DNA from: Amblyomma americanum
Taxonomy: Eukaryota; Arthropoda; Arachnida; Ixodida; Ixodidae
Assembly: GCF_052857255.1 (NCBI RefSeq)
Contig: NC_135498.1
Span: 163,800,124-163,864,123, forward strand
Reading direction: 5' to 3'
DNA: 64,000 bases
Of the stretch, positions 10,376 to 21,344 are shown in pieces; position 1 is the first letter of the stretch, and every line of letters starts with the position of its first letter. A model generated the notes under the pieces. It did no database searches. It was not told the origin of the DNA and saw only the letters and a list, made by a program, of their open reading frames with translations. Position numbers and translations under genes: made by a program.

Positions 10376-13146
10376 GGATGTCATTAACCCGTGTTTGTTC
10401 CCTCACCCACTCTGCCCGCTTCCAATCTCTTAACGTTACACCTATCATTTTTCTTTCCATGGCTCGCTGCGTTGTCCTTAACTTAAGCTGAACTCCTTTC
10501 GTTAGCCTCCACGTTTCTGCCCCGTAGGTGAGTACCGGTAAGATTATGCTTTTTTACACTTTCCTCTTGAGGGAAGATGGTAAACTGCCACTTATGATCT
10601 GCGAGAATTTGCCATATGCGCTCCACCCCATTCTTATCCTTCTAGTTATCTCCCTCTCATGATCCGAATCAGCTGTCACTACCTTCCCTAAGTAGACGTA
10701 TTCCGTCACAATTTCTAGGCTCTCGCTGCCAATTGTGAACTGTTGTTCCTTTGCTAGGCTGTTGAACGTTACCTTGGTTTTCTGCATGTTAATTTTTAGA
10801 CCCATCGATCTGCTCTGCCTGTCTAACTCATTGATCATGATTTGCAGTTCACCTCCTGAGTGACTCAGCAAGGCAATGTCATCAGCAAATCGCATATTAT
10901 TTAGCTATTCTCCATTTATTCTTATTCCCAACTGTTCCCAATTCAGGCCTCGAAATACCTCCTGTAAACATGCGGTGAACAGCATTGGCGAGATCGTGTC
11001 TCCTTGCCTGACGCCCTTCCTTATTGAAATTTTATTGCTGACTTTATGCAGGACTATAGTAACTGTGCAGTAGCTATATATATCTTCCAGTATTTGGACA
11101 TAAGGCTCTTCTACCCGCTGATTACGCAATGCCTGTATGACTGCTGAGGTTTCCACTGAGTCGAATGCTTTCTCGTAATCAATGAAAGCTATGTATAGAG
11201 GTTGGTTATATTCTGCGCATTTCTCTATCACCTGATTGATAGTGTGAATATGATCTGTTGTAGAATATCCTTTACGAAAGCCTGCCTGATCATTTGGTTG
11301 ATCAAAGTCTAACGTTGCCCTGACTCTATTAGCGATTACCTTAGTAAATACTTTGTAGGCAACGGATAGTAAGCTGATCGGCCTGTAATTTTTCAAGTCC
11401 TTGGCGTCTCCCTTCTTATGAATTAAGATAATGTTTGCATTCATCCAAGCTTCAGGTACACTCGAGGTCATAAGGCATTGCGCATACAGGGTGGCTAGTT
11501 TTTCTAGCACGATGTCCCCTCCATCCTTCAACAGATCTGCTGTTACCTGATCCTCCCCAGCAGCTTTTCCCCTTTTCATTGCTTCTAAGGCTTTCTTTAC
11601 TTCATCTTTCGTTACTGGCGGGATGACGCATTGCTGTGCACTGCTGTCTTTCTCATTAACGCTCTGATTACATTGGCTACTGTGCAGGTCTGTGTAGAAC
11701 TCTTCGGCTACGTTAACTATCTTATCCATATTGCTAATGACATTGCCCTGCTTGTCCCTTAATGCATACATCTGGTTTTTACTTATGCCTAGTTTCCTCT
11801 TCACTGTTTTTAGGCTACCTCCGTTCTTTATAGCATGCTCGATTCTCTCCATATTAAACTTCCTTATGTCGGCTACCATGCACTTATTTAATAACTTTTA
11901 TAGCTCCGTTAGTTCTATTCTATCGGTAGGGTTAGATGCCCTCATGTTTTGGCGCTTCTTAATCAGATCTTTCGTCACCTGAGATAGCTTCCCGGTATCT
12001 TTTCGAACTGTCCTACCGCCTATTTCTACTGCGCACTCCGCAATTATTGGTGTCAGATTATCGTGCATTGAATGAACATCAAGATCATCTTCATGAGTTA
12101 AAGCCGAATGTCTGTTTTGCAGCGCTATCCTAAACTCCTGTGCTTTCCCTCTTACGGCTAACTTGTTAATGGTCTTCTTCTTCACTAGCTTCTTCCGTTT
12201 CCTCTTCAAGTCTAAGCTAATCTAGACCTTACCATGTGGTCGCTACAGCGCACCTTACCGAGAACGCACACATCCTGAATGATGCCAGGTTTAGCGCATA
12301 GTATGAAGTCGATTTCATTTTTAGTTTCACCATTGGGGCTCTTCCAGGTCCACTTCCTGTTTTCTCGTTTGCAGAAGAAGGTATTCATGATCCGTAAATT
12401 ATTTCTATCCGCGAAATCCACTAATAAGTCTCCCTTGCTATTTCTAGAGCCTATCCCATAGTCACCTACCGCGTGGTCGTCAGTCTGTTTCTTGCCCACC
12501 TTCGCATTGAAGTCGCCCATCAGTACAGTGTACTGCGATTTTACTTTATTCATTGCCGATTCTACGTCCTCATGGAAACATTCAATGGTCTGGTCATCAT
12601 TGCTGGATGTGGGTGCGTAGGCCTGCACCACTTTCAGCTTGTACCTCCTATTCAGCCTAATTACTATAGCTGCTACCCTCTCGTTAATACTGTAGAGCTC
12701 CTTTACGTTGCCAGCTATATCCTTATTGAGGAATCCCACACCTAGTTCTCGTCTATCCTCTAAGCCGCGATAGCACAGTATGTGTCCGTCCTTTAGTACT
12801 GTATACGCCTCACCAGTACTCCTAACTTCGCTAAACCCTATCACATATCCCATTTAATTCCCGCTAGTTCCTCAAACAGCACTGCTAGGCTAGCCTCACT
12901 AGATAAGGCTCTTGCGTTAAACGTTGCCAGGTTCAGATTCCAATGCCGACCTGTCCGGAGCCAGAGATTCTTACCAGCCTCCGCTGCGTCACAGGTCTGA
13001 CCGCCGCCGTGGTCAGTTGCTCTGCAGCCGCTGGGGACTGAGGGACGAGGGTTAATTGGTTTGATCATAGAAGGTTGTGGCCAAGTACTACACCAGGGTA
13101 GCCAAATCCTGCTCTGGTGAGAGAGTGCGTTGTCGGTTCTGGTCAC
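10376..13146 (-). pseudogene. RTE LINE endonuclease-reverse transcriptase (5' part, inverted)
   Basis: Single RTE-type pol reading frame, now broken. The APE-type endonuclease is at 12212-13146, with LKVVQAYAPTSSNDDQTIEC, VLMGDFNAKVGK and CSDHMVRSRL motifs. A linker is at 11898-12209. RT is at 10905-11879, with KKGDAKDLKNYRPISLLSVA, IDYEKAFDSVET and KGVRQGDTISPMLFTACLQE. The RT catalytic block is at 10554-10895, starting RFADDIALLSHSGGELQIM (FADD box present). By family it makes the target nick and copies its RNA at the nick. Frame breaks occur near 12212, 11890 and 10900. It is one of several RTE copies in the window and the only one with its 5' end. Confidence 0.85.
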
Positions 13147-13228
13147 CGAGATCAGGCCGCACTCCAGGCCTGGTTTTGCAATTCCATCAACACGCGGATT
13201 TTTGTTTTAAAAAACCCGGTGGAGAATT

Positions 13229-13300
13229 GCTCGGCACCAGGATTTGAACCCCGGTCCTCTTGCACGCGAGGCGGATGTTCTACCTCTACGCCATCGCTGC
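13229..13300 (-). promoter_or_regulatory. tRNA-like module with A and B boxes at RTE 5' end
   Basis: On the minus strand from 13300 the sequence starts GCAGCGATGGCGTAGAGGT. This holds an A-box-like TGGCGTAGAGGT; 40-odd bases later comes a B-box-like GGTTCAAATCC. Both match RNA polymerase III type 2 internal promoter consensus at nearly every position. The T-stem pairing is imperfect and there is no encoded tRNA 3' end in the right place, so it is tRNA-derived and not a tRNA gene. It occupies the exact 5' terminus defined by the twin-priming junction. It could drive pol III transcription or be a captured SINE head. Confidence 0.65.
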
Positions 13301-13549
13301 ATCCTCGAAATCAAGAGAAAGAAATGGGCTTGGGCAGGGCATGTAATACGAAGGCAAGATAACCGCTGGTCCTTAAGTGTATCGGAGTGGATTCCAAGAG
13401 AAAGTAAGCGTAGCAGGGGGCGGCAGAAGGTTAGGTGGGCGGATGAGATTAAGAAGTTTGCAGGCAAAGGGTGGATGCAGCTGGCAAAGGATAGGGTTAA
13501 TTGGAGAGACATGGGAGAGGCCTTTGCCCTGCAATGGGTGTAGTAAGGC

Positions 13550-13588
<39 letters not shown>
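13301..13588 (+). pseudogene. RTE LINE 3' end (C-terminal coding end and GAT tail)
   Basis: Plus-strand coding residue ending WADEIKKFAGKGWMQLAKDR and NWRDMGEAFALQW, then a stop, a few bases and about a dozen GAT repeats at 13549-13586. This is the standard RTE C-terminus; the same ending recurs at 32170, 47540 and elsewhere here. RTE elements characteristically have very short 3' UTRs with microsatellite tails. Confidence 0.9.
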
Positions 13589-13591
<3 letters not shown>

Positions 13592-13598
13592 ATGTGGA

Positions 13599-15060
13599 AG
13601 ATCAGGGTGAAGGGTCAAGTCGGCGAGCGGAGGATCTTGTTCGAATTGTGGAGCAATGGCACCCCTACGCCCAGAGGTCGCCGTCCTCAGTTTTCTGGCG
13701 TGGACTACGGGACTGCCGGATGGACGGCTGGCGACCTGGGGAAGAGAACCGGCGGGCGATGGCGACCTGGACGGGCGCTGTGGCGAAGGCGCCGGGGGAA
13801 CGCTGGCCGACAGGTACTGCTCGATGACACGGCGTCGTTCACCGTAGCATGACCGGGGTGCGCCTGGTGAAAACCCTCCCAGGTCCATCCGACGATACGG
13901 GCAGTGGCGCAATATATGGCTGGCTTCACCGCAGGGGAAGCACAGGGGCCGTTTGTTCGATGTGCGCCCCACGTGTGCTTTGCTGAGGGGTGGTCGTGCG
14001 TCGGAGAGGGCAGGCGAAGTCGAAAAGCGTTGATGCGGCGCAGAAGGAGCGGGGCAGTAAAACGCCGGTGGTGCTGGCACAGAGCTGCGTAACGCTTTAC
14101 TGTACGTCATGCCACACGGCTGAAGCAGCGGCTGCGGACAGGCCATTGGCTGCACCGCTCTACGGACTTCGTCGCGAATGACATCTACGGACTTCGTCGC
14201 GAATGACATCCGAGATGGCTCTGACACCCGCGTGTTGCTCGACAGGGCGAAGCTTCTGTAGCTCCTCGAGCACAATGCTCCTGACAAGCTCACGGAAGGC
14301 CTCACTCTCGGTTCCAAACCGCGGCATATTGGCGTCCATAGCAGTTATATTCGCTAGAACGCCGTAATGCGCGAACCTCTCCTGCAGGGCTCGCTCCAAG
14401 CTCGTCGCCCTCCTAGCAAAATCAGCCACTGTGCTAGGAGGGACGCGCACAAGTCCTACGAAAAGCTGCTTTTTCAGTCCTCGCATAAGATGACGCACCT
14501 TCGTTTCAGACAAGGTAGGATATGCGCGGTTGAAAAGCCGCGCCATGTCTTTTACAAACATGGCGACGCTCTCGTTTGGCCGCTGCGCTCGGGACTGCAG
14601 GCGACTTCAGTTCGCCCCTTCCGTTCGTTGCTGCCGAAGGTGTCGAGCAACTGTCCCCGGAAGTCTTGCCAGGTGGGGATAGCGGATTCGTGGTTTTCAA
14701 ACCACGTCTTGGCGGAGTCTTCCGGGGCAAAATAGACATTACGTAGCTTGCAGTCCTCGTCCTACAGGTTAAAAGCAGCGACTCGGTCGTAGCTGGCCAA
14801 CCAGTCTTCCACGTCTTCGAACTTGTCGCCATGAAACGACGTGAGAGTGCGAGGCGCATGAAGAAGCAGCGGTGCGGAACTGACGGCATTCTGGGTGGTG
14901 TGACGAAGTGGACGTCATTGCGCGTGGTCGTGCCGTAAGGGGTCGGAACTCAGGATTTAAGCCTCGCAAACGGCGGCTTGCCTTGTGGACAGGTGTCGTG
15001 TCCATGGGGTGTAGCTGGGCGTCGCCTGAGGCTCCCGGGAGCTCTTCGTGCAGTTGGAAA
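13599..15060 (-). pseudogene. Gypsy copy 3 gag, broken
   Basis: The N-terminal part is 14506-15060, ending in YVMSILPRKTP-like capsid sequence. The central capsid is 14160-14561 (VKDMARLFNRAYP, RHLMRGLKKQLFVGLV). The nucleocapsid part is 13599-14317, with the zinc knuckle CFPCGEASHILRHC and the basic tail SRSPSPAGSLPQVASRPSGS. A short tandem duplication at about 14162-14209 repeats the ACTTCGTCGCGAATGACATC sequence. The minus frame of the 13599-14317 block runs on into the RTE tail, where GAT repeats read as a run of serines; that fusion is an artefact of the insertion. Frame breaks separate the blocks. Confidence 0.8.
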
Positions 15061-15090
15061 TCAACCCGCACCTCGTCACCGAAAACCAGC

Positions 15091-15225
15091 AGAAAGGGCA
15101 GAAGGGCACACCAGGACAACCCAGGCAGAAAAACTCAGCAAACGAGCGCACGAGTCGGAGAAAACAAAGAAGTCCATCGGGTGCTGTCCCACCGCGTGGC
15201 GGCGCCAGTAAATGTCTAACACTGT
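15091..15225 (-). repeat. 5' LTR of Gypsy copy 3 (outer limit uncertain)
   Basis: Located by comparison with the LTR end of copy 1: the shared inner end is CGGTGAC, and a shared CGCCGCCAC-type block lies about 110 bases further out (near 15200). It lies inside the left arm of the inverted duplication, so a second, inverted copy is present at about 29390-29520. Confidence 0.65.
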
Positions 15226-15865
15226 GGTATTGCCCCTCCTCTTGGAAAGGGCATTGCCCTGAGGCCCCGATGAAGCTCTGCTATAGCGCTACACAGAAGT
15301 TTCATGACCATAAAAGCATTGAAAGACTACGGTACGGAGTATATATAGTGGAACGTAAACAAGTTGCATAGATTATCGGAAGCGTTCAGCGGTTGTGATT
15401 CAGCATATCCATTGCTGTTTGCATATGTAACGACTCAAGATGTATTCATGACTGTGTTTTATTTTTCTAAGCACATGTGCCTGCTGAGAATCAGTACTGT
15501 GACTTGCAGATACAAAATCCTTGCTAAGTCCAGAGCCACATGCTAGTTCTGGAAGTCATTCCTGCAACCTTTTTTCAGTTCCCTGTTTTGTTGACATTCA
15601 GACAGGAAATAGAATTTTGTATTGCTTTTATTTTAATGAAGAACAACTGAATCATCTCATTCAATGCCTCAACTATCTAGAACCAATAATGCAGTTTATT
15701 TTTGATAACGACAATGGCTGCCTCCTTTTTATGCCTCAATTTTTCAGAATTTTTATGAATGACAAAGTTTTTAGAGAACTCATAGCAGCTGCTACATTCA
15801 TTTTGAAATCTGCACACTGTTCCACAAGCGTTTCTAGTTCCCTCGCTCCTACCCTCAAATGAAAG
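15226..15865. other. Left-arm unique sequence, no gene recognised
   Basis: Duplicated at about 28740-29390. Open frames here (for instance 15521-15862) lack family motifs and differ between arms by indels, which argues against coding constraint. Confidence 0.55.
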
Positions 15866-16098
15866 ATGGTTTGGTTCGGTTTATCAAGTTTAGCTTCCTG
15901 AAGCGGCTCAGGCTATGAGGGATGCCGTAATGGAGGGCTCCGGTAATTGCGACTAGATGGGGTTCTTTAACGTGCACTGACATCGGCCTCTAGCATTTCG
16001 CCTCCATCGAAATGCGACTGCCGTGGCCAGGATTGAACCTGTGTCTTTCGGGTGAGCAGCCGAGCACTATATAGACTGAGCTACCACAGTGGCCAGAG
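15866..16098 (-). mobile_element. tRNA-derived SINE (left arm copy)
   Basis: On the minus strand it starts with a tRNA-like head: GGTAGCTCAG (A box) near 16080 and GGTTCAATCC (B box) near 16020. Next comes a body with the motifs TTTCGATGGAGGCGAAATGC and GTGCACGTTAAAGAACCCC, ending in a CCGAACCAAACC tail. This resembles the Ruka-type SINEs described in ixodid ticks (name from memory, not checked). It is duplicated at 28495-28740 and has degenerate relatives at 39598, 57640 and 60300. Confidence 0.85.
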
Positions 16099-18690
16099 TA
16101 AGGAGTTTATAACGAACACGAAGACCAGGCTGATGACTGATTAGAACACTTTTCGGGAAATTTAACTGTGCTTGGCTATAATGGGCACTTCACTGGCGCA
16201 GTGGACTGCAGACTCGCCCGTCCAGCACCATATCTTACTCTAGGTACCCACAAGTGGGCTGGAATCCCGTATGCTCCAGGCATCAGTGAAATGCCAGAGT
16301 GTATATTACGGTAATATGGCACACAGACTGCACATGTTCCAACCCATTAGTGCAGATGAAAGACAAAGGCAGACTAAACAAAGGCAATTTCTAAAGTAAG
16401 GCATGTGAAATTATATGTGCTGAGTGCGCATTCATGCATTACGGTGACTAAGGGAAACATTGAAAACTGATTGCAGAAACACCGTAGATAATGATGAAAA
16501 TATACAGCATGTGGCTTTGAATGCACTAGCGAAAGTTTCTTATCTGCATGCTGGCCATGATATAACTTCGAAAGAGCACATCTCTTTGCAAAGGGAAAGA
16601 ACAAACACAGTATCGTGACTTTAATTCTAATTTCTGATGACAGCGCACACGCCGTATTGCAACGATGGGAATTTGTCACCAGTGTATGCAAGGTGTACGG
16701 AATGCATTAAATACGCTGTACAACAAGTGCCGCTACTATGGTACCTTATTTTTAACGGTGCCATTTTGTTTTTCACTTCTTAATATACCTCGAAGATGTT
16801 CACCCATGTAAGAGCATGGGAACCGACTAGAAGCCATGCATAAGCATCAAGAAAGAAGAGTCATGTTCTGGCTGCCACGATGCCTCAGAGGACGTTCTAC
16901 CCATGCTATCAATATACAGATATAACGATGCCGTTCCCACTTATTTCGACAAATATGACCATGCAGAGACCATGCTTACATCATTTGGTTGCATCTCCTT
17001 TTTATGGTGGTACTACTACTTCCTTCTAGAAGCGCAGCTATAGTACGGGCGTATGCGCATGTCTAATTATTAAGTCCGCTGCTGTCGTACTTACAAACGG
17101 TCAGAATATATTGTGGCTTTTTATTACATAAGAATTCCACATTATTATGGTGAGAAAGCCTGTAATACAGACCTACGCCTCTTTTTGTTGTTAATGCAAT
17201 TTTTCAGCCTCCAAAGAGGCGTTTATAGTCCAGTAGCAATGAGAGTAATATTGAGTGCGTCCTCAAACGTTTTGTCGTGAATTCACTCCGGTTTAAAGCC
17301 TGTGTGCAGAAATTGGCTGAGATCAGCAAACATTTGGCTGACATCAGATTTTACTGAAATTAGACCTGCACTATGCGGCTACTTAATGCGATTTTTCCAT
17401 AAGCTGTGCAGTACAATCAAAAATGACTTGTTAAACTGCTCATCATCATATTTCCCTCAAGTTAGGTATCGTTTGACATGAGAATTGAAATCAATTCACT
17501 TCTTCAAGGTCCTTTGCAAACCATTCACGAAAAGAATGGCGTCCTTACAAGTCCTTTGTGATCGCAGCACAAGTTAGATTACCCCAGGTGGTCTGATAAA
17601 TGTATGAGCTCTGTACAATGGCGTGCATTGTAGGCCATGTATCGCTCCGCCACGTTAAACTCGTCATTTTACAACTTTTTAAGACATTTGAGAATTATTG
17701 CTGAGCTCTTTATGGTACACGACCGAGATGGAAATTCACCGACCACACAAAAAAGCCCTGCTTGTGAAGCCACCTTTTCAAGAGAAATTCCTCCGCATGC
17801 CAGTTGTAAAGAAAGTCTCTTCCGCTTTTGTTTCTTTTCTTTTGAAACCACTAGCGCACTTTATCACATGAGGAGCATTAAAAAAGGACCTGAATGTTGG
17901 ATCCCGAACTAAACCTGTAATTGGCGGCACAACAGTTGGCCAGCTAAATATTTGCATTTTTGGGTGTTTCGCCACTATGCACTTTGCCTGACTGCGTGGT
18001 TTCGTTTTTTCCGGACCCCGATTTACACTACTTACAAGTAGAAAGCAGGCGAGGAACTCTAAGTGCGCCTCTGAGTGCTCCTAAGACGAAGTTCATGCCG
18101 CTGCACACACCTGCGACGAGCAAAATACATGTCGCTAGCCAACGTTCAACGCACCTCCACGTCGCCAAAATCTGAACTCGGCGTGTTCCCTTCGTGAAGG
18201 TACCATGATGCTGGGCTTCATAGCCAGCGCTACGAGTGCTATCATACCGGTCCCTACACACCAGTCTGACACTGTGGCTAAACGGTGACAGCTGCCGCAC
18301 CAACAGCTTGGTTTGCTGCCGATTTCTCGGCGCTCGGACTATCCTGCCAGAAACAACGCCTCAGCGTTCAGAAGCATCGAACATTGATAAGGTAGAGGTA
18401 GCTAAAGTGCAGGCCGCAGTTCTATGGGAGAATTTCGCGGTCGGGATTGGGATCCATCGTAACACTTGTGCAAACGTAAACGAAACACGAGAAGCGGCGG
18501 AATGCCGCATGCACTGGCACTCCAGGCCAAAAAGAAGGATAACCCGAATAGACGGGGAAAATACGGAAAATCCTGGTCAGTGAGGTGAGAAGGAAGGCCT
18601 GGGACGACACAACTAGCAATCGTCCCTGGCTCCCGAAGCAGTCAGGACATCGAGGTGAAACTGAACCTCAGCGAATGAACGAGGTTAACT
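16099..18690. other. Left-arm sequence without recognised genes
   Basis: Mirrored at about 25910-28490. AT-rich, with no recognisable protein motif. Small open frames (16374-16691, 17637-17912, 18236-18583) are almost the same in both arms, but that reflects recent duplication and does not show selection. Confidence 0.5.
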
Positions 18691-18903
18691 CCACAGTACC
18701 TCCGTTGCTTCTGACGAAGACTCCAGCGGCAACGCAGCGGCATGTAAGCTTGGGCAAACCGGTCTCTTTCACGTGCATGTAGTGTGCAATTCTTGAATAT
18801 ATCTCTTTTGTTTCACTCGGGTCTAGCTGTGTCTCCTTGCCTCCCCGTAGCGCGTGGACTAGCGCAGTAGGTGGGGTCGTCACACGTGGCGTCAGAAATG
18901 GGG
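18690..18903 (+). repeat. Possible LTR end with primer-binding-like site (left arm)
   Basis: The sequence runs to GTCACA at 18879-18884 and two bases later has TGGCGTCAGAAATGGGG (18887-18903). That resembles the LTR end and primer-binding site of several arthropod LTR elements. No gag or pol follows, so this would be a remnant. The upstream LTR limit is not defined. A mirrored copy lies near 25690-25910. Confidence 0.35.
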
Positions 18904-19314
18904 TGTCAAAAACAAGAGTCCTTTGAATGCTGCGGCATTCATGAATTCAAATTTGTAACCGAAGGATAATCACGCACCTGATTGCGGGACTTTGACTCCT
19001 GTTACAGAGGCTTGAGACAAGAAAGGTCTTGAACGGACAAAATGGCAGTGTCCGAAGGAGTTCCCACCCCGCAGCCATCGCTCGGAGCAAGCATGTTGGC
19101 ATTAGGAAGCGTAATTCGGACATGTACGTGTTATAAATAAAAATAAAATAAATAAAAATTTTTAAATAAAAAGGTTTGCTTGAGAACACGAAACCACCAT
19201 AACCATTAACTTCCGCATTTCACCTGCACCGGAATGCAGCAGCCGCCACCGCGATCGAGCTTGTGCTCCGCAGTAGAGCCGCACAACCACCACGACTGCG
19301 ATAGTAATCTGAAA

Positions 19315-19830
19315 TCTGTAAGTAATCTGTGACTCGCTAATGACGTTGCTTTGCTAATTCACTGAGGATATGATATGTAAAGCATGATAGTCATCTGTAA
19401 TCTGTAAGTAATCTATCCTTCGCTGATTACATTGCCTTGCTAAGTCATTAAGGAGATGACACCAAAAGCATGATCCATGAGTTAGGCAGACCGGAGTGGT
19501 TGGTCGAAAAATAAATATGCAGAAAACCAAAGTAATTTTAAAAAGTGTTGAAGGGAACAGCGCATTACAAGCGGTAGCGAGGTTCTGGATGTGGTAAGAG
19601 AATACGTCTACTGAGGGCGGGTAGTGAGCGCTGGTGCGAATCACGAGAGTGAATTAACTGAAGAATAAGAATGTGTGGAGCGCATTTGGCAGGTTTTCTC
19701 ACAACATGAATGACAGTTTACCTATATTCCTCTAGAGCAACGTATATAACGATACCGATGCTCACCTATGGGGCAGAAACGTGGAATGTAACGAAAATGA
19801 TTTTTAAAGAACCGAACGCGAAATTAGGAA
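19315..19830 (+). mobile_element. Degenerate RTE fragment with a local tandem duplication (left arm)
   Basis: From about 19425 it matches the RTE RT C-terminal region seen intact at 31460-31830: equivalents of the ACATTGCCTTGCT, ATGATCCATGAGTTAGGCAG, GAGAATACGTCTACT and TGGGGCAGAAACGTGG blocks, in order. Before it, two imperfect ~87-bp units (starts at 19315 and 19402) share the CTGTAAGTAATCT phrase. It is broken throughout. The mirrored copy is at about 24770-25285. Confidence 0.75.
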
Positions 19831-20759
19831 TCTGTGGATTCGGTCCGAAATTGCAAATGGGGTTGTTTTTCTTCTGATTTCTAATCAATTATCTTTAAAT
19901 ATAATTATCCTATATATCGCCCATTGAAGAACACTACAAATAAAAAAAATTCCATATGCTCCTCGGTTTCCGCGATTGTTGGTTTCCGTCGTGTCTGAAC
20001 TTTACCTGTCATTTCAGCATAGTATGTCTAGTCCCTGGCAACATGAGCGTAACCTAGGTCCAGCGCCAGGCTCAGTATTTAAGTTAAAGTGTTAATTTTA
20101 ATTTTGAGAGAATGCAGCACTGTAGCTAGCGGTGAAAATTCAGCGGGATACTTATGGTTTTTATGTTCGGGGAATGCAAACTTTCCTACGCGAGTCCTCC
20201 TAGCAAATAGCCCTTCTACGCAGCTTAGAAGCAATAACAGTGGAGCAAGGTTCAACAGAGGTTGAGAGATGAGATGTGTATATTAACCAGGCACCGGAGT
20301 AGTTGCCTTTTCATAATGCAGCAATAAGAACGTCACGAACTTCTTTCGCTCAGTAGATTAAAGAATGAGTACCGGGGCACCAATTAATTAAGCCAAGAGG
20401 CACAAAATATTCTAACCAAGAAGATAGATGCAAAAATTGAAAGAATATATTTTCGGCAGCAATTCGATGCACAGGTTGTTGCTACAAGTTGAAGTCCCTT
20501 CCGGTTTTGTACTGACATTTGCAGCTATTAGGATGCAAGGCAGCACTTCACTCCAAGGTCATATCTGGAGCAGAAAAACAATTAAATATATATTGCAGTT
20601 GTGCGAGAGGCAAACTTTGCCTCCGCGGGGGCTGTGTGGATACGGCGTTCGGCCCCTGGGACCATACGTTTGGCCGCTACCCAGAATACGGCTGTCCCAT
20701 TTAGATGATCGCGAGACGCAGAATGGCGTGTACTAAGATCTCGATGGACGTTACTAACC
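19831..20759. other. Left-arm sequence without recognised genes
   Basis: Mirrored at about 23840-24770. Small open frames near 20428-20736 lack motifs. Part of it may be the 3' untranslated end of the LINE whose coding end lies at 20760-21299 (minus). Confidence 0.45.
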
Positions 20760-21299
20760 CTTGTGATAAGTCAAAGTAGAAGACTGGGCGAGTGGGTATG
20801 TACTCATGGAAGGATGGAAGGCCTCAGACGTTGCTGGCACATACCCACTACGGGGGAGTGTCCAAGACACAGGCGGTTAATTGCTGGATACAGGAAAGTT
20901 TTTACGGGAAAAGGAGTGGTAATATTATTTAGTCTGATAGATTGGAAAACGGAAGGACAGGGGTCCTGTTAACTTGGAGATCGAGGACGGGACAATGGCT
21001 TAATGGCATAACAGTATACAATGCCTGTATTGTTTCAATGTCGTTCTGACTGAGAGCGGGAAAAAGGAATTAGAATGCGAGTTGCTGCGTTTCTTGAAGA
21101 ATATTTTGCACAGCAGAGTGCACACTCCTGTCGCTACGTCCAAGCAAAGAAGCGTCAATGGAAAGAACAACCGCGGAGGACACAGGCAAGCCCAGTTGAT
21201 GAAATGGAATTTGCAAAATACGCTTCCTCAAATGAGAGAAGCGGCGGCAGAACAGCAGGAATTAATCTATTGTCTCAGGTTCGGCACAAAAAGGGCACA
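20760..21299 (-). pseudogene. Inverted copy of LINE C-terminal region (left arm)
   Basis: The minus strand reads the same C-terminal sequence as 23284-23830, immediately after a CPFC zinc-knuckle-type motif that lies across the arm boundary. The arm edge cuts the LINE just at that motif, so this copy has only the tail and no RT or RNase H. Confidence 0.8.
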
Positions 21300-21336
21300 A
21301 CCTAGCGCAAAAACATGCATGTTTTTGCGCTAGGTT
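21299..21336. repeat. Perfect 38-bp palindrome at inner arm boundary
   Basis: A 19-bp arm AACCTAGCGCAAAAACATG is followed at once by its exact reverse complement, with no spacer. It begins at the last base of the left arm and is absent from the mirrored position at 23284, so it was made at or after the junction. Confidence 0.95.
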
Positions 21337-21344
21337 TTCTCTAA

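Larger units (their letters stand above)
10366..13598. mobile_element. Complete RTE-clade LINE with twin-priming inversion and 13-bp TSD
   Basis: One insertion in two inverted parts. 10376-13300 carries the 5' part on the minus strand, ending in a tRNA-like start at 13300. 13301-13588 carries the 3' end on the plus strand and ends in a (GAT)n tail. The part boundaries are adjacent in the element: one stops at an AATGACATCC motif and the other starts at ATCCTCGAAATC, which are contiguous in the copy at about 31946-31962. Both flanks are TGGAGCATGTGGA (10366-10378 and 13586-13598), a 13-bp target duplication inside Gypsy copy 3. This is the layout expected of twin priming. Total length is about 3.2 kb. 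Confidence 0.9.
8785..15225 (-). mobile_element. Ty3/Gypsy copy 3, 3'-truncated, split by an RTE insertion
   Basis: Minus-strand element made of two parts, 13586-15225 (LTR and gag) and 8785-10378 (protease and RT), separated by the LINE at 10366-13598. The 13-bp target duplication of the LINE lies in gag-pol sequence, so the element was continuous before the LINE arrived. RT homology stops inside the palm/thumb region near 8785; RNase H, integrase and the 3' LTR are missing. The 5' LTR end lies near 15091, with its outer limit uncertain but at or beyond 15225. The LTR is shared with the inverted duplication, so part of this element was duplicated at 29390-29550. Confidence 0.85.
15058..21299 (+). 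repeat. Left arm of 6.2-kb inverted duplication
   Basis: The reverse complement of this arm is 23284-29550. Coordinates mirror about a sum of roughly 44,600 along the whole length. Examples: the SINE at 15866-16098 matches 28495-28740, and the minus open frame 16374-16691 matches the plus frame 27911-28228 with one amino-acid change. Divergence is small but real: scattered substitutions plus indels near 15620, 18710 and 28960. The outer end falls in the leader of Gypsy copy 3; the inner end falls in a LINE C-terminal region, directly against a 38-bp palindrome. Confidence 0.95.

Noticed and set aside
13207..13593. Open frame starting with a run of histidines
   Set aside because: It is the (GAT)n tail of the RTE read on the opposite strand; not a protein.
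13373..14317. 314-codon frame ending in a serine run
   Set aside because: Gypsy gag read into the inserted RTE tail; an accident of the insertion, not a designed fusion gene.
15521..18583. Small open frames repeated in both arms as conserved genes
   Set aside because: They recur because the whole segment was duplicated; some differ by indels between arms, which argues against coding.
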